Positions 53,701-63,975 of a stretch of 64,000 bases of DNA are shown one piece after another. The stretch's first letter is position 1. Every line of letters starts with the position of its first letter. The stretch is from Ursus arctos. Its lineage: Eukaryota; Chordata; Mammalia; Carnivora; Ursidae. Position numbers and translations under genes: made by a program. Location of the stretch: NCBI RefSeq assembly GCF_023065955.2, contig NW_026623008.1, positions 14,662,501 to 14,726,500 on the forward strand. Direction: 5' to 3'. The notes under the pieces were generated by a model. The model was not told the origin of the DNA. It searched no databases and saw only the letters and a program-made list of their open reading frames with translations.

Positions 53701-56700
53701 TTAGGCTTGGAGGAAGTAGAAATGAACAATATAAATAAAAATCCTGGCCTTCAAGATCCTGACATTTTAATGGGGTAGACAGGTAACTTTAAAAAGACCA
53801 GGCAGATGTAGTATATATTAGAATGTGATGAGTGGTATGGAGAAAAATAAGGCAGAGAAGCAGCATTCTGAATGCTGGGAGAGGAGGGAAAGGTTGCAGA
53901 TGTATTTTGGGTGGTTCCATCAATCAAAGGCAGTGTATGGGCCATGTCTGGACACTGACTGGAACAAACCAACTATAAAACGTCATTTTGAGGGGTGCCT
54001 GGGTGGCTCCGTTAAGCATCTGCCTTCAGCTCAGGTCGTGATCCCACGGTCCTGGGATCGAGCCCCGCATCGGGCTCCCTGCTCTGCTGGGAGCCTGCTT
54101 CTCCCTCTCACACTCCCCTTGCTTGTGTTCCCTCTCTGTCTCTCTCTGTCAAATAAATAAATAAAAACTTTAAAAAAAAAAAAAAAAAGGTCTGTTTAGG
54201 GGCACCTGGGTGGCTCAATCGGTTAAGCATCTGCCTTTGGCTCAGGTCATGATCCTGGAGTCCTGGGATCAAGCCCCGCATTGGGCTCCTTGCTCAACAG
54301 GGAGTCTGCTTCTCCCTCTGCCCTTCACCCTGCTTGTGCGCTCTAATAAATAAATAAAATCCTAAAAAAAAAAAAAAAAAAAAAAGAAGAGGTCTGTTTA
54401 TCATAGTATCTTAACACCAAAGCCAAAGTAAATGCTTACAGATTAGATGGAGGTGTGGGAGAGAACAGCACAAAACCAATATTTTTGGCTTCAGCAACTA
54501 GAAAGATGATGTCGCCATTAACCAAGGTGGATAAGATATGGAAGACACAAAGCTTTTGGGGGAAGGGGGTCAAGAGTTCAGTTTTGAATATGTCAAGGCA
54601 GAAACACAAGAAGTGACAGCAAATAAACATCTGTCTAAGTGAATGTACAGCCAGGAGGGAGGTATGGGCTAGATTTATATATCTGTAAATTACTAGTATC
54701 TTTTTTTTTTTAAGTATTTTATTTATTTATTTGAGACAGAGAGAGAGAGAGCAAGAGCGCACACGCACAAGCAGAGGGAACGGCAGGCAGAGGGAGAAGC
54801 AGACTCCCCGCTGAGCAGCCAGCCTGATGTGGGGCTCAATTCCAGGACCCTGGGATCATGATCTGAGCTGAAGGCAGATGCTTAACTGACTGAGCCACCC
54901 AGGCGCCCCAGCAGTGTATAGCTTTGACAATGAAAAGAATTACCAAGTGAATGTGGATAGAAAAGACAAGAAGGGAGCCTGGCTAGGTCAGTCAGAAGAG
55001 CATGAGACTCTTGATCTCAGCGTCATGAGTTTGAGCTCCACACTGGGTGTAGGGATTACAAAAAAAACCAGAACAAAACAAAAACCAAAACAACTAAAAA
55101 AAAAAAAAAAAAAAAGACAAGAGGCCTAAAGTCTAATCCTTAGGAGACTGAGAAAAAATGGGTAGTGAAGTTGGAAGAAAATCAGGAAGATGGGCTGTCC
55201 TACAAGGCAACTAAAGAAAGCGAAGAAAGGAAGTAGGAGTCCTTGACTGTGTCAAACGCCAGTGAAGACCGGTAAGTAAGTTAAGGACTATGAACAGACT
55301 ACTAAACTTTACAACATGGAGGTCATCAGTGACACTGACAGGAAAAAGTAATTCAGGTAAGGTGGCTGAGGGTGAAGTATGACAAAAGTGGGTTTAAAAA
55401 AGTAGGAGGGGAGAGGAGTGCCCGGCAGGCTTAGTCAGTAGAGCATACAACTCTCAGGGGCATGATCTTAGGGTTGTGAGTTCAAGTCCCACACTAGGTG
55501 TAGAGCTTATTTAAGAAGAATAAAAAATAAGTAAAAAAAAGGGGGGGGGCAGGCGGGGGAAGATTTTAGATAGCAAGTACAAATAACTCATACTTTAAAA
55601 CTGGATTTTTCTTGTTCTTTTGTTTCACCAGTTTAAGTACGACTGAATTATCTGTATGTATGACAAGACTCCACTACAGTCAGAGGTAAAGAAAATCATT
55701 ATGGTTTCACAGAAGTAAAAGGAAAAAGGGTTTCAAAAGAAAAAGTTACCAATAATAAAGTCATAGGAAAAGGTCTTCAGGTTTGTTACCATTTATGGGT
55801 TGGTAACCCATCTATTATCAAATTTTGTTTCAACATAAGATGAGGACAGGAAATGTTCCTACAGATTAGACATGGAGCAAAGTTACGCTGCTAGCAACAA
55901 CCGGTCTGCTGTGAGTAGAGCAGTATGGTAAGAAAGAAAAAAGCTGGGAGAAGATAAGGTCTCCAGTCACCAGAGAGTAAAGAGTGATAAATATGAAATG
56001 TGTTTCCATCTTTAAATGCATCATACATGCATTTCTAGCTCACAGCTCTATCTGTGGGTCATACTCAGGGCAGAAAAAATATGAAAAAATCAGAATATTA
56101 ATTTCAAACTTTGTGCTTCTATGATTCCCTTTTCTTTTGTACCACTTCAATGACTTTTTTTTTTTTTTTAAAGATTTTTATTTATTTATTTGACAGAGAT
56201 AGAGACAGCCAGCGAGAGAGGGAACACAAGCAGGGGGAGTGGGAGAGGAAGAAGCAGGCTCCCAGCAGAGGAGCCTGATGTGGGGCTCGATCCCATAACG
56301 CCGGGATCACACCCTGAGCCGAAGGCAGACGCTTAACCGCTGTGCCACCCAGGCGCCCCTCATTGACTCTTTAATTGGGCACTCTGAAGATCACTAAGTG
56401 CTTTTCTGAAAATACGGTGTCTGGGCTGAAATTTCAGCAACTCTAATTGCATGCCTCAGTAATGCAAGTAAATACTGGTACGAAACAATATCAGGACAAT
56501 GTGTATGCAATGTAAAAATCATGGAAATGACTCTGGATTGAAGACAGTTCTCCAAAAGTCATCACAACAAAGATCTCACATAAACACACTCAAAACAAAC
56601 TCTGTGAACTACAAATTTAAACAAATTAATATATCTCCATAAATCCACAAATTAGCACGTGACAGTCTAAATGATCAATCTAGGTATTTGTAAGTGGCAA

Positions 56701-59700
56701 CGTTTTTAGAAATGAATTACTACCAAAATTCTCCCAGAATTTTACCTTAAATGTTTAAATGAAAATATTATACTATGTCTCTGTAGAGGTTTATAGAAAC
56801 CTGAATTCTCTTATGTTTCAAACTCTAAAAATAATGCACACTAATCACCTCATACCAACTGAGAATAACTAATATCAAAAAAATCAGAAAAACAGGGGTT
56901 GGCAAGGATATGGAAAAACTAGAACCCCTGTGCACTGTTGGCTGGAATGTAAAATGATACAGCCGCTGTGGAAAACAGTATTGCAGTTCCTCAAAAAAAT
57001 AAAAACTAGAATTTTCATATCATCTAGCAGTTCCACTTCTGGGTATATACCCCAAAGAACTGAAAGCAGGGTTTTAAAGAGACATGAGTACATCATTGTT
57101 CATAGCAGCATTATTCACAATAGCCAAAACGTGAAAGTCAACCCAAGTGTTCATTTTTTTTTTTTTAAAGATTTTATTTATTTATTTGACAGAGAGAGAC
57201 AGCCAGTGAGAGAGGGAACACAAGCAGGGGGAGTGGGAGAGGAAGAAGCAGGCTCCTAGCGGAGGAGCCTGATGTGGGGCTCGATCCCAGAACGCCAGGA
57301 TCCCGCTCTGAGCCGAAGGCAGACGCCCAACAACTGCACCACCCAGGCGCCCCCAAGTGTTCATTTTTTTAAAAAAAAGATTTATTTATCACAGAGAGAG
57401 AAAGTGCACGTGCAGGGGGAAAGGCAGGCAGAGGGAGAGGCAGACTCCCTGCCAAGCAAGGAGCCTGACGTGGGGCTGAATCCCAGGACCCTGAGACCAT
57501 GACCTGAGTTGAAGGCAGATGCTTAACTGACTGAGCCACCTAGGTGCCCCTAAATGTTCTCCTTCTTGAATATTTACTCTTTCTCCTTTCTCATGAGAAA
57601 AGGGCTAAGGGAATAACACAGACATCTGTACTTAAAGTCTAGGCCAACGGCTCATACCTGATATCCACTCTAAGTTTAGGATAATACTGGGACACGTATT
57701 TCCTGATGAGACTGTAGGAAGCTTCTTTAGGTTCACAAAGGCGAGTGAAGGCCAATGGGAGGATATCTTCCAACTTTACTTGTGGTTCTGGATCCACTGC
57801 AGAGCTTCTGTTCTGAAATATCAAAAATTATCATCATTACAGAATACAGAGTTCTCTGTTCAAATGCTTCTCAAGGGCTTTCCTAAATTGACTGCCAAAT
57901 CAACTAACTTGTAGAAAACTTTTTTCCACATTCAAATAAATATACCACAGGGGTATAATAGCACTTGTGTGGCAACTTATTTGAGATAAGAACTTCAAAT
58001 TGAGAGTTAAAGTATGTATAAAAATTGAAAAGAGGGGCACCTGGGTGCCTCAATTGGTTAAGCATCCAACTCCTGATTTTGGCTCAGGTCATGATCTCAG
58101 GGTTGTGAGATCAAGCCCCAGATCGGGCTCTGTACTGGGTGGGGAGCTTGCTTAAGATTGTCTCTCTCCCTCCCTCTCCCTGGGCCTCTGCCCCTCCCTC
58201 TCCTAAAAAAAAAAAAAAGAAAAGAAAAAGAAATGGTAGATTTCAGTTAAAGGTCCTAGTTTACTCTTAGCCTTCAAATAACAAAGAACAAGAAGGATCA
58301 TGCGGCACCAAAAAGCACTGTAAAAAAGTTCATTTCATTCAAAGTTTTAGGAAAAAAGTACAAAAATCTTTGGAGTTGCAAAAACATAGATGTAGAGAAA
58401 TAGTCATGATTTCAGTTACGGACACAGAGGAAATACTACATATTTCACTTTATTATTGTACAAATACTTTCCATAAATTATGTATCTCAAGGAGGAGAAA
58501 TGTTAGTATGTACAAAAAAGAAAAGAAAAAGGCTCTGGGTATAGTTTTGGGGTCTAATATTGGGTAAAGACGTACTCATATGCCCCTTTTAGTTTAACAG
58601 ATATTTCATTAAAAGTGGTATAATTCATACAGTTGCCTATAATTGAACATATGGCAGTTAAGTGCATGGGCTCTGGGGTTGGAGTGCTTGGATTTACACA
58701 CTGCCTATTTTCTACTCATTAGCTGGCTGACAGCAAATCACTTACGACCTCTCTAGGCCTTAGCAGAAAAGGCTGCACTCTGCACAGTGCCTGGCACACA
58801 GTGAACACTCCGTCAATGCTGCTATTTTTTGTAGAAGAAATAGTTTTACAGTGCTCAAACTGTGGTATAGACTTACCTTTCTGTTTCTGGATTTCTGAGG
58901 TGTTTTTCTTGATTTCTGGACCACAATAAAACTCCCAGAAGCACCTTTTCCTTTTACCTAAGATAAATTAATTTTAGTTGGAATAATCAATATTTTTAAA
59001 TTATTCTGGTATTAATATTTATACCTTTATACTAGTCCAAGAAAAGTACAGGGCATGGTGATACAAGAACTAATGTAAAGTCCTGTTCAACCCTTCAGAG
59101 AAAAAAGAACAATGGATAGACTGAAAGACTTGGGATTGAATCCTATTTATGGTAACCATCTAGCCATTCAATATTGGACAACCCCATAAAGCCTCTGAGG
59201 TTGTTTCCTCATCTACGAAATTTAGAAGAATGCTTTTGTGATACCAGGTTAGTCTACAAGCTTTCCACCCCCTAAAAAAGTACCATGAAAAAGGGACAAC
59301 CTCTTGGGGAAAATGAGAAAACCTCTACCTTGAAAGGAAGATCATTCCTTGGCAAAAGTTTATAGATTTATAGCTCAAACTACAGCACTTCCCGGATCGC
59401 CCATTAGTGATTATTACTGTACGTGGGAAGACTTATCTAATTAATTCTTAGCCACCCCATATGGTATGTCTAAGTCTTACCACATTTCCACAGTTTACAA
59501 AGCACTTTCATAGAACTTTAAAGCTGACTGGCACTAACCTGAGTCCTCCACACCTTAGCTTTATTTGTGCTACTACGAATGCAGCAATCGAGCTGAAATG
59601 CTTTCAGCCTATAAACTGTTGTTTAAGCATCAAACTGAGGTCAGCCTATGAGGCAAGAATAGGTCATAAACTATATTTCATCAAAAACAAAAACAAAAAA

Positions 59701-62700
59701 AGCCCCCACGAAGCCAGCTCATAAACTGTGCTGACATACACTATGATAGAGGACAAGTCTTTGGTTCTATTTACATTGGTTAGATAATACCTTTTAATCA
59801 GGGACTGTTTTAAAGGCCATACAAATATCAGTTATACAACATTTTGAGAAAGCTGTTAACAGGTTAACTTCACAGCAGGAATCTGCTTTACTCACTGATG
59901 GGTCCCCAAGCACCTGGCACACAGGAACCATATGTATTTGTAGAATGAAGTACTTGTTGAAAGTTCCTAATCAGAATTTAAATGCCTGAGTGGCACAGAA
60001 TTCTGTATTAATCAAATAGTGCAGAAAGGTATGAAAGAAAGGCAACAGGACTCTTGGAATGCAGTTAAATAGGTCCTTTGAACCATTTTTGCCACTACCA
60101 TGGGATCGTGGTAATTTTTATGAATCTAAGCAATATTTTTATGTACTAAGCAAAATAACATGGACTTATGCCTGAAATCAATATTGGTTTTAGTACTAGT
60201 CTCAATTTACTCAGGCTTCTCTGATGCTCCTAACAAGCTTTAACACTGTTAAGTTAAAGTGAACTTATTTACAAATACATAACAGTAGTAAGTCTAGTCA
60301 CATAACTTAGGCTTTAAAACAAACACAAGACAAGAAAAATTTTTTGCTGCTGCAATAAAATGATTCCTTAACCCCACCTCTCATCTTCAGTACTACATGA
60401 TCTCAAGCATTAAGTGGCCCCCAAAGAAAATCCAATGATGGGGTACCTGGGTGGCTCAGCTGATTAAGCATCTGACTCTTGATTTCAGCTCAGGTCATGA
60501 TCTCAAGCCTTGTGTAGGTCTCTGCACTCAGCCTGTAGTCTGCTTAAGATTTTCTCCCTCTCTCTCTTTGCCCATCCTTCCCCCCACCCCCAGCTCATGC
60601 ATCTGTGCGTGCATAAAATTTATAAAAGTACAAGGAACACTAGAAACAAATTACACTATCATAATGCTTCTGCTCTCCAGAAGAATTAGCTTATCAAAGA
60701 TAACTGGCACCCGGATTCTGAAACCTAGTCTCAAATAATAAAACTAGGTTAAGCTTAAGCATTTTATCATCATGTTAATTTACACAAGATGACACAAAAA
60801 GCCTGAATGTTATTGTGGACTTACAGTTAATACATGTTGAAATGATCTTATCCCCCAATAATTGTTTAATACCTGTTTGATGACACCTCTATTTAATTCT
60901 CTTTTCAGTGCTTGTTTAAGGAGGTAGCCCCTTCTCTCCAGCTCCAGAGAAGGGTACTTATGGATAATGTATTTTCGAATAGCAACCACTGATGCACCAC
61001 TCTTCTGGAAACATGCCTAGAAAACAGATTTACCAAACCACACACATTACTTTATACTAGCTGCTTTTCATTAGACAGAGAATCTGACACATGTTTCAAA
61101 ATAAATTATTTTGGAGGTGAACTTGACAAAGGATGATAAAAATGGCAGGGAAGAATGAATAGCATTTCAGGTAACTTCAGCTCATCATGGCTGTTGAGAA
61201 ATACAGAAATACAGTATTTTCACAACAATAATTTTAATTTAGCTCAAGACAGGCAAAAAGTAGATACAACATGGGAACAACATTCTGTGTGTCAAGGAAG
61301 AACCTTTTTCCATTTTAATTCTATTCTGTATTTAAAAGACAGTTCTCTAGCACTAAAATGAAGAAAACAGAACGTTTTATTAGTTGTAGGACTACAGCTC
61401 TGGTTCATTTTATGGAATGAGCTTTAAGCACACCAGGACCAATGTTTCTCTGTAGGCTTTCTGTGAATGTCACCAGAGAACATAAGCAAAGACAATCTGA
61501 ATAAATGGCATAAAACTGGTTTACAGATGGCAAAATCGTAGGCAGGGTTTTGGGTAACAATCAGGGCATTCGATTGTGACTTAAAATGCCCTCTTCTGTT
61601 TCCATCCAATTTATCTATATTCCATTTGATTAATGCCCATGGAAGACTTAAGTAGGTAATTAAGTCATGAAGGTGGCAAATTTTTTTCAAATGCTTTCAT
61701 TTTGAAGCTCATGTGAGGAGCATCTGTTATCTACCTAATGGGTTAGTCCACCAATTTTTTGTTGCCAATGTCTATAAACTGAACGTGGCACTTATTCATT
61801 CTCACTGGATAAACACTTGGTTGAATGCTATTTTATATACTTTGACAATAAAGAAAAATTGTACCACATACAACAAAGGTGTGTTAATATGGTTCACCTA
61901 CTTCAAGCAAGTATCTCTGATCTATTACAACCTATTAAAGTTTACTCCTGATCTTTTAAGAAAATACAAAGAACACTGAGCAGAAAAGAACTCTCTAATG
62001 CTAAAACAATTCCATGCTCCACCATACTGACATTGAGATGGAAGTAGACGTCAGGACTCCTGTTTATTCACGAGATGGAATCAATGGTCTGAAATCATGA
62101 TTTGTTACATTGCATGGAACACACACACACACATGCACTCATTTGTACAAATATGCACAATCAGAATTAAACTATTCTTTACGCTTAATTGTACTGTTTT
62201 AATTTTCTGTTTCACTATTTTAAAAATTTTAGTCCTTCTCCAACCTCATTGTAACCCTACTCCTCAAAATATAGGCTGAGAGGTCATGAAGTGAAATCCT
62301 GGAAGAAAGGCTATACGAAGAAAAGAGATCTCACTACAGTCAAGCTATCTAGACCAAGAAAGTTTTAAGGACTTGGAAACACTCTTGAAAAAGTGCAGGG
62401 AGAGGTCTGAAGGCAAAATCTTTTCCAGTTTATGTGTCATTCTCGAATGACCACGAGGCTGCTCTTTTCTCTGTACACCACCCTTGATTACATTGGTCTT
62501 TATCCCTCTTTCCCCAATTCTGACTGAGGTCCCAGCAACAAGGTCCCTAAAATGAGGGTGTCTTGTTAATTTGCATGATGAGATGATAAGAAGAGCTGGT
62601 GAGATTATCATCTTATCATGCAAATAGCAAGGTAAAAGTAACCAGAAAAACTTAAACAAAAAAGGCAAGGTCAGATTAGAAGATAACCTTTTAAGAAAGC

Positions 62701-63495
62701 TACGTGAGGACCCGTAAGCTAATGGGAGTCAGTGGATTACAGCAAAGTCATACAGCTGTGCAAGGAAAATTTCTGATGATGAAGAGGGTTTCTTAGAACT
62801 CAGGTGAGAAAGCTAGCTATTACCAGTATTAGACACTCAGCTTTGAAAATGGACCTAAAGATAATGTATCTTTTTAAAATAAAAATCCTCTATGCTATTC
62901 AGTTACTCTCAGTCACAATCAGACTTCATAAGGACAAAGATGACCCTGTTCGTTTCATTCTCTGCTATATCCTTAGCAGGGTTACAGATACAGAGAAATT
63001 AGTCCTTAAATGTTTGTTGAATGAATTAACAGGTTCATCGTTCAAATAAATACTATACTTAACCAATAAACTTAGCAAAAAAAACAAAATCTAAAGTTAA
63101 AAATACTTGCTATGATAAATTTGAATTAAAAAATTAACAGTGCTCACCATGTGATTTTCTTAAAAAAAACAAAAACAAAAACAAAACATGAACTTCACAA
63201 TGGCTTTCTTCTATTTAAGTATCTTTTAGGAAGCAGAGCAAGATTTCTTATGTCTGGACAGGAATATGCCATTTTCAAATAACCCAAAAATGAACAGAAT
63301 AAATCTAAGATGAACTGCTTGTAATAAAAACTTGCCTTAATGGCCTCAGTTAGGATTGCATCCATCTTGGGACGTGGGGAGGAAGCCATCGGTGTTTGTT
63401 TCTGGGCCCTGGCTAGCTGGCTGGCAGAAAGGGTAGCCCAGGAAGGTATTGTTTTTTTCACCTTCTTCTCCTTTTCTTTAGACTGATCTTTCTCA
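41490..63495 (-). CDS. HP1BP3: HP1BP3, heterochromatin protein 1-binding protein 3 (last nine coding exons)
   Basis: Linker-histone-like nuclear protein that binds nucleosomes and HP1 proteins and promotes heterochromatin. Nine exons join in frame to the C-terminal 437 residues (human protein about 553 aa): 63336-63495, 60873-61016, 58877-58957, 57658-57812, 50436-50526, 45475-45634, 43971-44082, 42237-42350 and 41490-41784. Three H15 globular domains follow in order, each ending in a GKG-A/F-SG-S/T-F motif. A PQVKL sequence before the second domain fits the PxVxL HP1-binding motif. After the third come an acidic Ser/Asp/Glu stretch and a Lys/Pro/Ala-rich basic tail ending KKSFKAKK, then TAA. 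All introns are GT-AG except the first complete one, which starts GC. The N-terminal exons and promoter lie right of the window. Confidence 0.97.
42237..42350 (-). CDS. HP1BP3: HP1BP3 exon: acidic stretch
   Basis: PGVLFPKKELDDSRDEDEEE then DDSSEEDSDDEEPPPKR: Asp/Glu/Ser-rich, likely disordered and phosphorylatable, flanked by basic residues. Acceptor TTTCATAG, donor AG|GTGTGG. Confidence 0.95.
43266..43467 (-). mobile_element. Can-SINE with 14-bp target duplication
   Basis: aatgatggacaatt at 43252-43265 and 43468-43481. HP1BP3 intron. Confidence 0.92.
43652..43850 (+). mobile_element. Can-SINE with a C-run tail
   Basis: Head ggggcacctggggtggctca. The A tail ends in ten C residues. Imperfect duplication around gccttaggtag/gccttaagtag, so older. 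Confidence 0.88.
43971..44082 (-). CDS. HP1BP3: HP1BP3 exon: H15 domain 3 end
   Basis: HLLKKTLQKCEKNGWMEQIS then GKGFSGTFQL and CFPYYP, plus two bases of Ser. Acceptor TTTATTCAG, donor AG|GTAAGT, 112 bp. Confidence 0.96.
45475..45634 (-). CDS. HP1BP3: HP1BP3 exon: H15 domain 3 start
   Basis: 53 codons plus one base: LKKSGEKPLLGGSLMEYAIL, then AAMNEPKTCSTTALKKYVLE. Acceptor GGAAAACAG (weak polypyrimidine tract visible), donor AAA|GTAAGA; the split codon becomes Met. Confidence 0.96.
48046..48219 (+). mobile_element. Can-SINE inside L1
   Basis: tRNA-related head gcctgggtggctcag, shortened body, CT-rich tract and A tail. Near-perfect target duplication AAGAATTC-A/G-CATA-C/T-AG on both sides. 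Confidence 0.85.
48707..48905 (-). mobile_element. Can-SINE inside L1, with perfect 16-bp target duplication
   Basis: T-rich head and caggcgcccc end on the plus strand, so the SINE reads on the minus strand. tagttgcataactttt occurs at 48691-48706 and 48906-48921 without mismatch, indicating a fairly recent insertion. Confidence 0.9.
49792..49973 (+). mobile_element. 5'-truncated Can-SINE at the L1/hAT junction
   Basis: Lacks the tRNA-like head and starts at ctcttggtttcggctcagg. Flanked by attatca (49785-49791 and 49974-49980). hAT sequence resumes immediately after. Confidence 0.75.
50436..50526 (-). CDS. HP1BP3: HP1BP3 exon: end of H15 domain 2
   Basis: Completes Arg, then PQLLKNALQRAVERGQLEQI and TGKGASGTFQ. 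Acceptor CTCTGCAG, donor CAG|GTTAGA. The terminal repeat of a decayed hAT element begins only about 26 bp into the following intron. Confidence 0.96.
51127..51264 (+). mobile_element. Short Can-SINE ending in (CAAA)n
   Basis: ggggcatttagctggctcag head; tail expanded to eight CAAA units at 51233-51264. HP1BP3 intron 50527-57657. Confidence 0.85.
51372..51431 (+). mobile_element. Can-SINE 3' remnant
   Basis: Only the CT-rich tract and aacaaataaataaaatctt tail remain. Confidence 0.65.
51560..51780 (-). repeat. MIR
   Basis: caaggtcacacagctaggca with actttactgatggggaaaag upstream. HP1BP3 intron. Confidence 0.7.
52260..52450 (+). mobile_element. Can-SINE with 15-bp target duplication (one mismatch)
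   Basis: gaaatgcattaatgg (52245-52259) and gaaatgcataaatgg (52451-52465). Confidence 0.92.
52694..52901 (-). mobile_element. Can-SINE
   Basis: T-rich head, gagagagcgcgcacgtgcac variant tract and cacccaggcgcccc end. Confidence 0.9.
53071..53241 (-). mobile_element. Can-SINE, older subtype
   Basis: gagatcatgacctgagccga then ctgagccacccaggtgcccc; a G-run replaces part of the tail. Confidence 0.85.
53325..53560 (-). repeat. MIR
   Basis: tatgtgccaggcactgttct, atgaggaaactgagacacgg; nearly full length. HP1BP3 intron. Confidence 0.75.
53630..53900 (-). repeat. Ancient L2-like repeat, third copy, first segment
   Basis: ttcaactaatatttattgag, then atcctggccttcaagatcct and agtggtatggagaaaaataa. Continues after SINE insertions at about 54410-54660 and 55135-55400, showing later SINEs split one older element. 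Confidence 0.5.
53991..54188 (+). mobile_element. Can-SINE, first of a tandem pair
   Basis: Head ggggtgcctgggtggctccg, long A tail; followed 10 bp later by a second copy in the same orientation. Confidence 0.92.
54199..54390 (+). mobile_element. Can-SINE, second of a tandem pair
   Basis: Own 10-bp target duplication ggtctgttta at 54189-54198 and 54391-54400. Tail of over 20 A. Confidence 0.92.
54701..54909 (-). mobile_element. Can-SINE, inverted relative to the pair 310 bp away
   Basis: Tail-side T run at 54701, gagagagagagagcaagagc tract, caggcgcccc end. Confidence 0.9.
54971..55111 (+). mobile_element. Short Can-SINE with 10-bp target duplication
   Basis: aaaagacaag at 54961-54970 and 55112-55121; body agcctggctaggtcagtcag without CT tract. 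Confidence 0.85.
55413..55550 (+). mobile_element. Short Can-SINE
   Basis: gtgcccggcaggcttagtca head and gagttcaagtcccacactag; tail passes into a G run. Confidence 0.8.
56156..56359 (-). mobile_element. Can-SINE
   Basis: acagccagcgagagaggg subtype, near consensus; imperfect tcaatgact/tcattgact flanks. Confidence 0.9.
56846..57152 (+). mobile_element. L1 ORF2 3' fragment
   Basis: actagaacccctgtgcactg, cagttccacttctgggtata and catagcagcattattcacaa are L1 ORF2-end landmarks in order. The 3' side is interrupted by two SINEs. Confidence 0.75.
57161..57353 (-). mobile_element. Can-SINE with 17-bp target duplication
   Basis: caagtgttcattttttt occurs at 57144-57160 and 57354-57370. It is inserted at the T-rich end of the next SINE. 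Confidence 0.9.
57371..57551 (-). mobile_element. Can-SINE, older partner in a nested pair
   Basis: cacagagagagaaagtgcac variant and cacctaggtgcccc end. Ends 107 bp from the HP1BP3 exon 57658-57812. Confidence 0.88.
57658..57812 (-). CDS. HP1BP3: HP1BP3 exon: PxVxL motif and start of H15 domain 2
   Basis: 51 codons plus two bases: NRSSAVDPEPQVKLEDILPL then AFTRLCEPKEASYSLIRKYV. PQVKL (57785-57771) fits the HP1 chromoshadow-binding consensus PxVxL. Acceptor ATTTCAG, donor AG|GTATGA. Confidence 0.96.
58032..58230 (+). mobile_element. Can-SINE
   Basis: ggggcacctgggtgcctcaa head; tail of A with G interruptions. HP1BP3 intron. Confidence 0.9.
58650..58830 (+). repeat. MIR
   Basis: gcatgggctctggggttgga then cacagtgcctggcacacagt. 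Ends next to the HP1BP3 exon 58877-58957. Confidence 0.7.
58877..58957 (-). CDS. HP1BP3: HP1BP3 exon: end of H15 domain 1
   Basis: 27 codons, VKGKGASGSFIVVQKSRKTP then QKSRNRK: the beta wing and a basic linker. Acceptor TATCTTAG, donor AAG|GTAAGT. Confidence 0.95.
60440..60625 (+). mobile_element. Can-SINE
   Basis: ggggtacctgggtggctcag head; diverged tail ending ataaaatttataaaag. Confidence 0.88.
60873..61016 (-). CDS. HP1BP3: HP1BP3 exon: H15 domain 1
   Basis: 48 codons, ACFQKSGASVVAIRKYIIHK onward to NRGVIKQ: helices 1-3 of the first winged-helix domain. Acceptor TTTTCTAG, donor CAG|GTATTA. Confidence 0.96.
63336..63495 (-). CDS. HP1BP3: HP1BP3 exon: linker and start of H15 domain 1
   Basis: Starts with the last base of an Asp codon, then EKDQSKEKEKKVKKTIPSWA, and ends MDAILTEAIK. 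Acceptor TTTTAAAG. The exon ends AAG and is followed by GCAAGT rather than GT; frame and the next acceptor fix this junction. 160 bp. Confidence 0.95.
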
Positions 63496-63814
63496 CTTTA
63501 AAACAAAGAACTGTTATTATGCAAAGTAAACTCTGCAGAAAGAGATATAAAGTCAGAAAGAAGAATAGACAAGGGAAGGATAAAAATTAATGTTTTATTT
63601 CCACACTAAAGTGATACAGGAAATGAGCAAATTTTCACAAAATAAAATCTTTTTAAAAAATTGGATACTATAAATGAACCAAAAAGGTGTTTTCTCTTAG
63701 GTGCAGGAGAGAGGAGTCAGATAAATTAGCACTGGTACGAAGGGCCGGCACACTAAAGAAATGAGAATTTTAAAACATATTCTAACAACTACAACAGCTG
63801 TCATCTAGCACAGC

Positions 63815-63975
63815 TCAGAACTCGAGCTGTGACGTTGGAAGACCTGGGTTTGGGTTTTTGCTCTCACATTTACTAGCTATATGACCTTGGCAGGTGACCT
63901 GAGTCTCAGCCTCCTCAGCTGTAAAACAGTAATATAAGGCCAAATATTTTACAAGTTTATTGCAAGAATTATGAG
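63815..63975 (+). repeat. MIR
   Basis: gacctgggtttgggtttttg, tagctatatgaccttggcag and agctgtaaaacagtaatata, at the right edge of the window. Confidence 0.65.
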
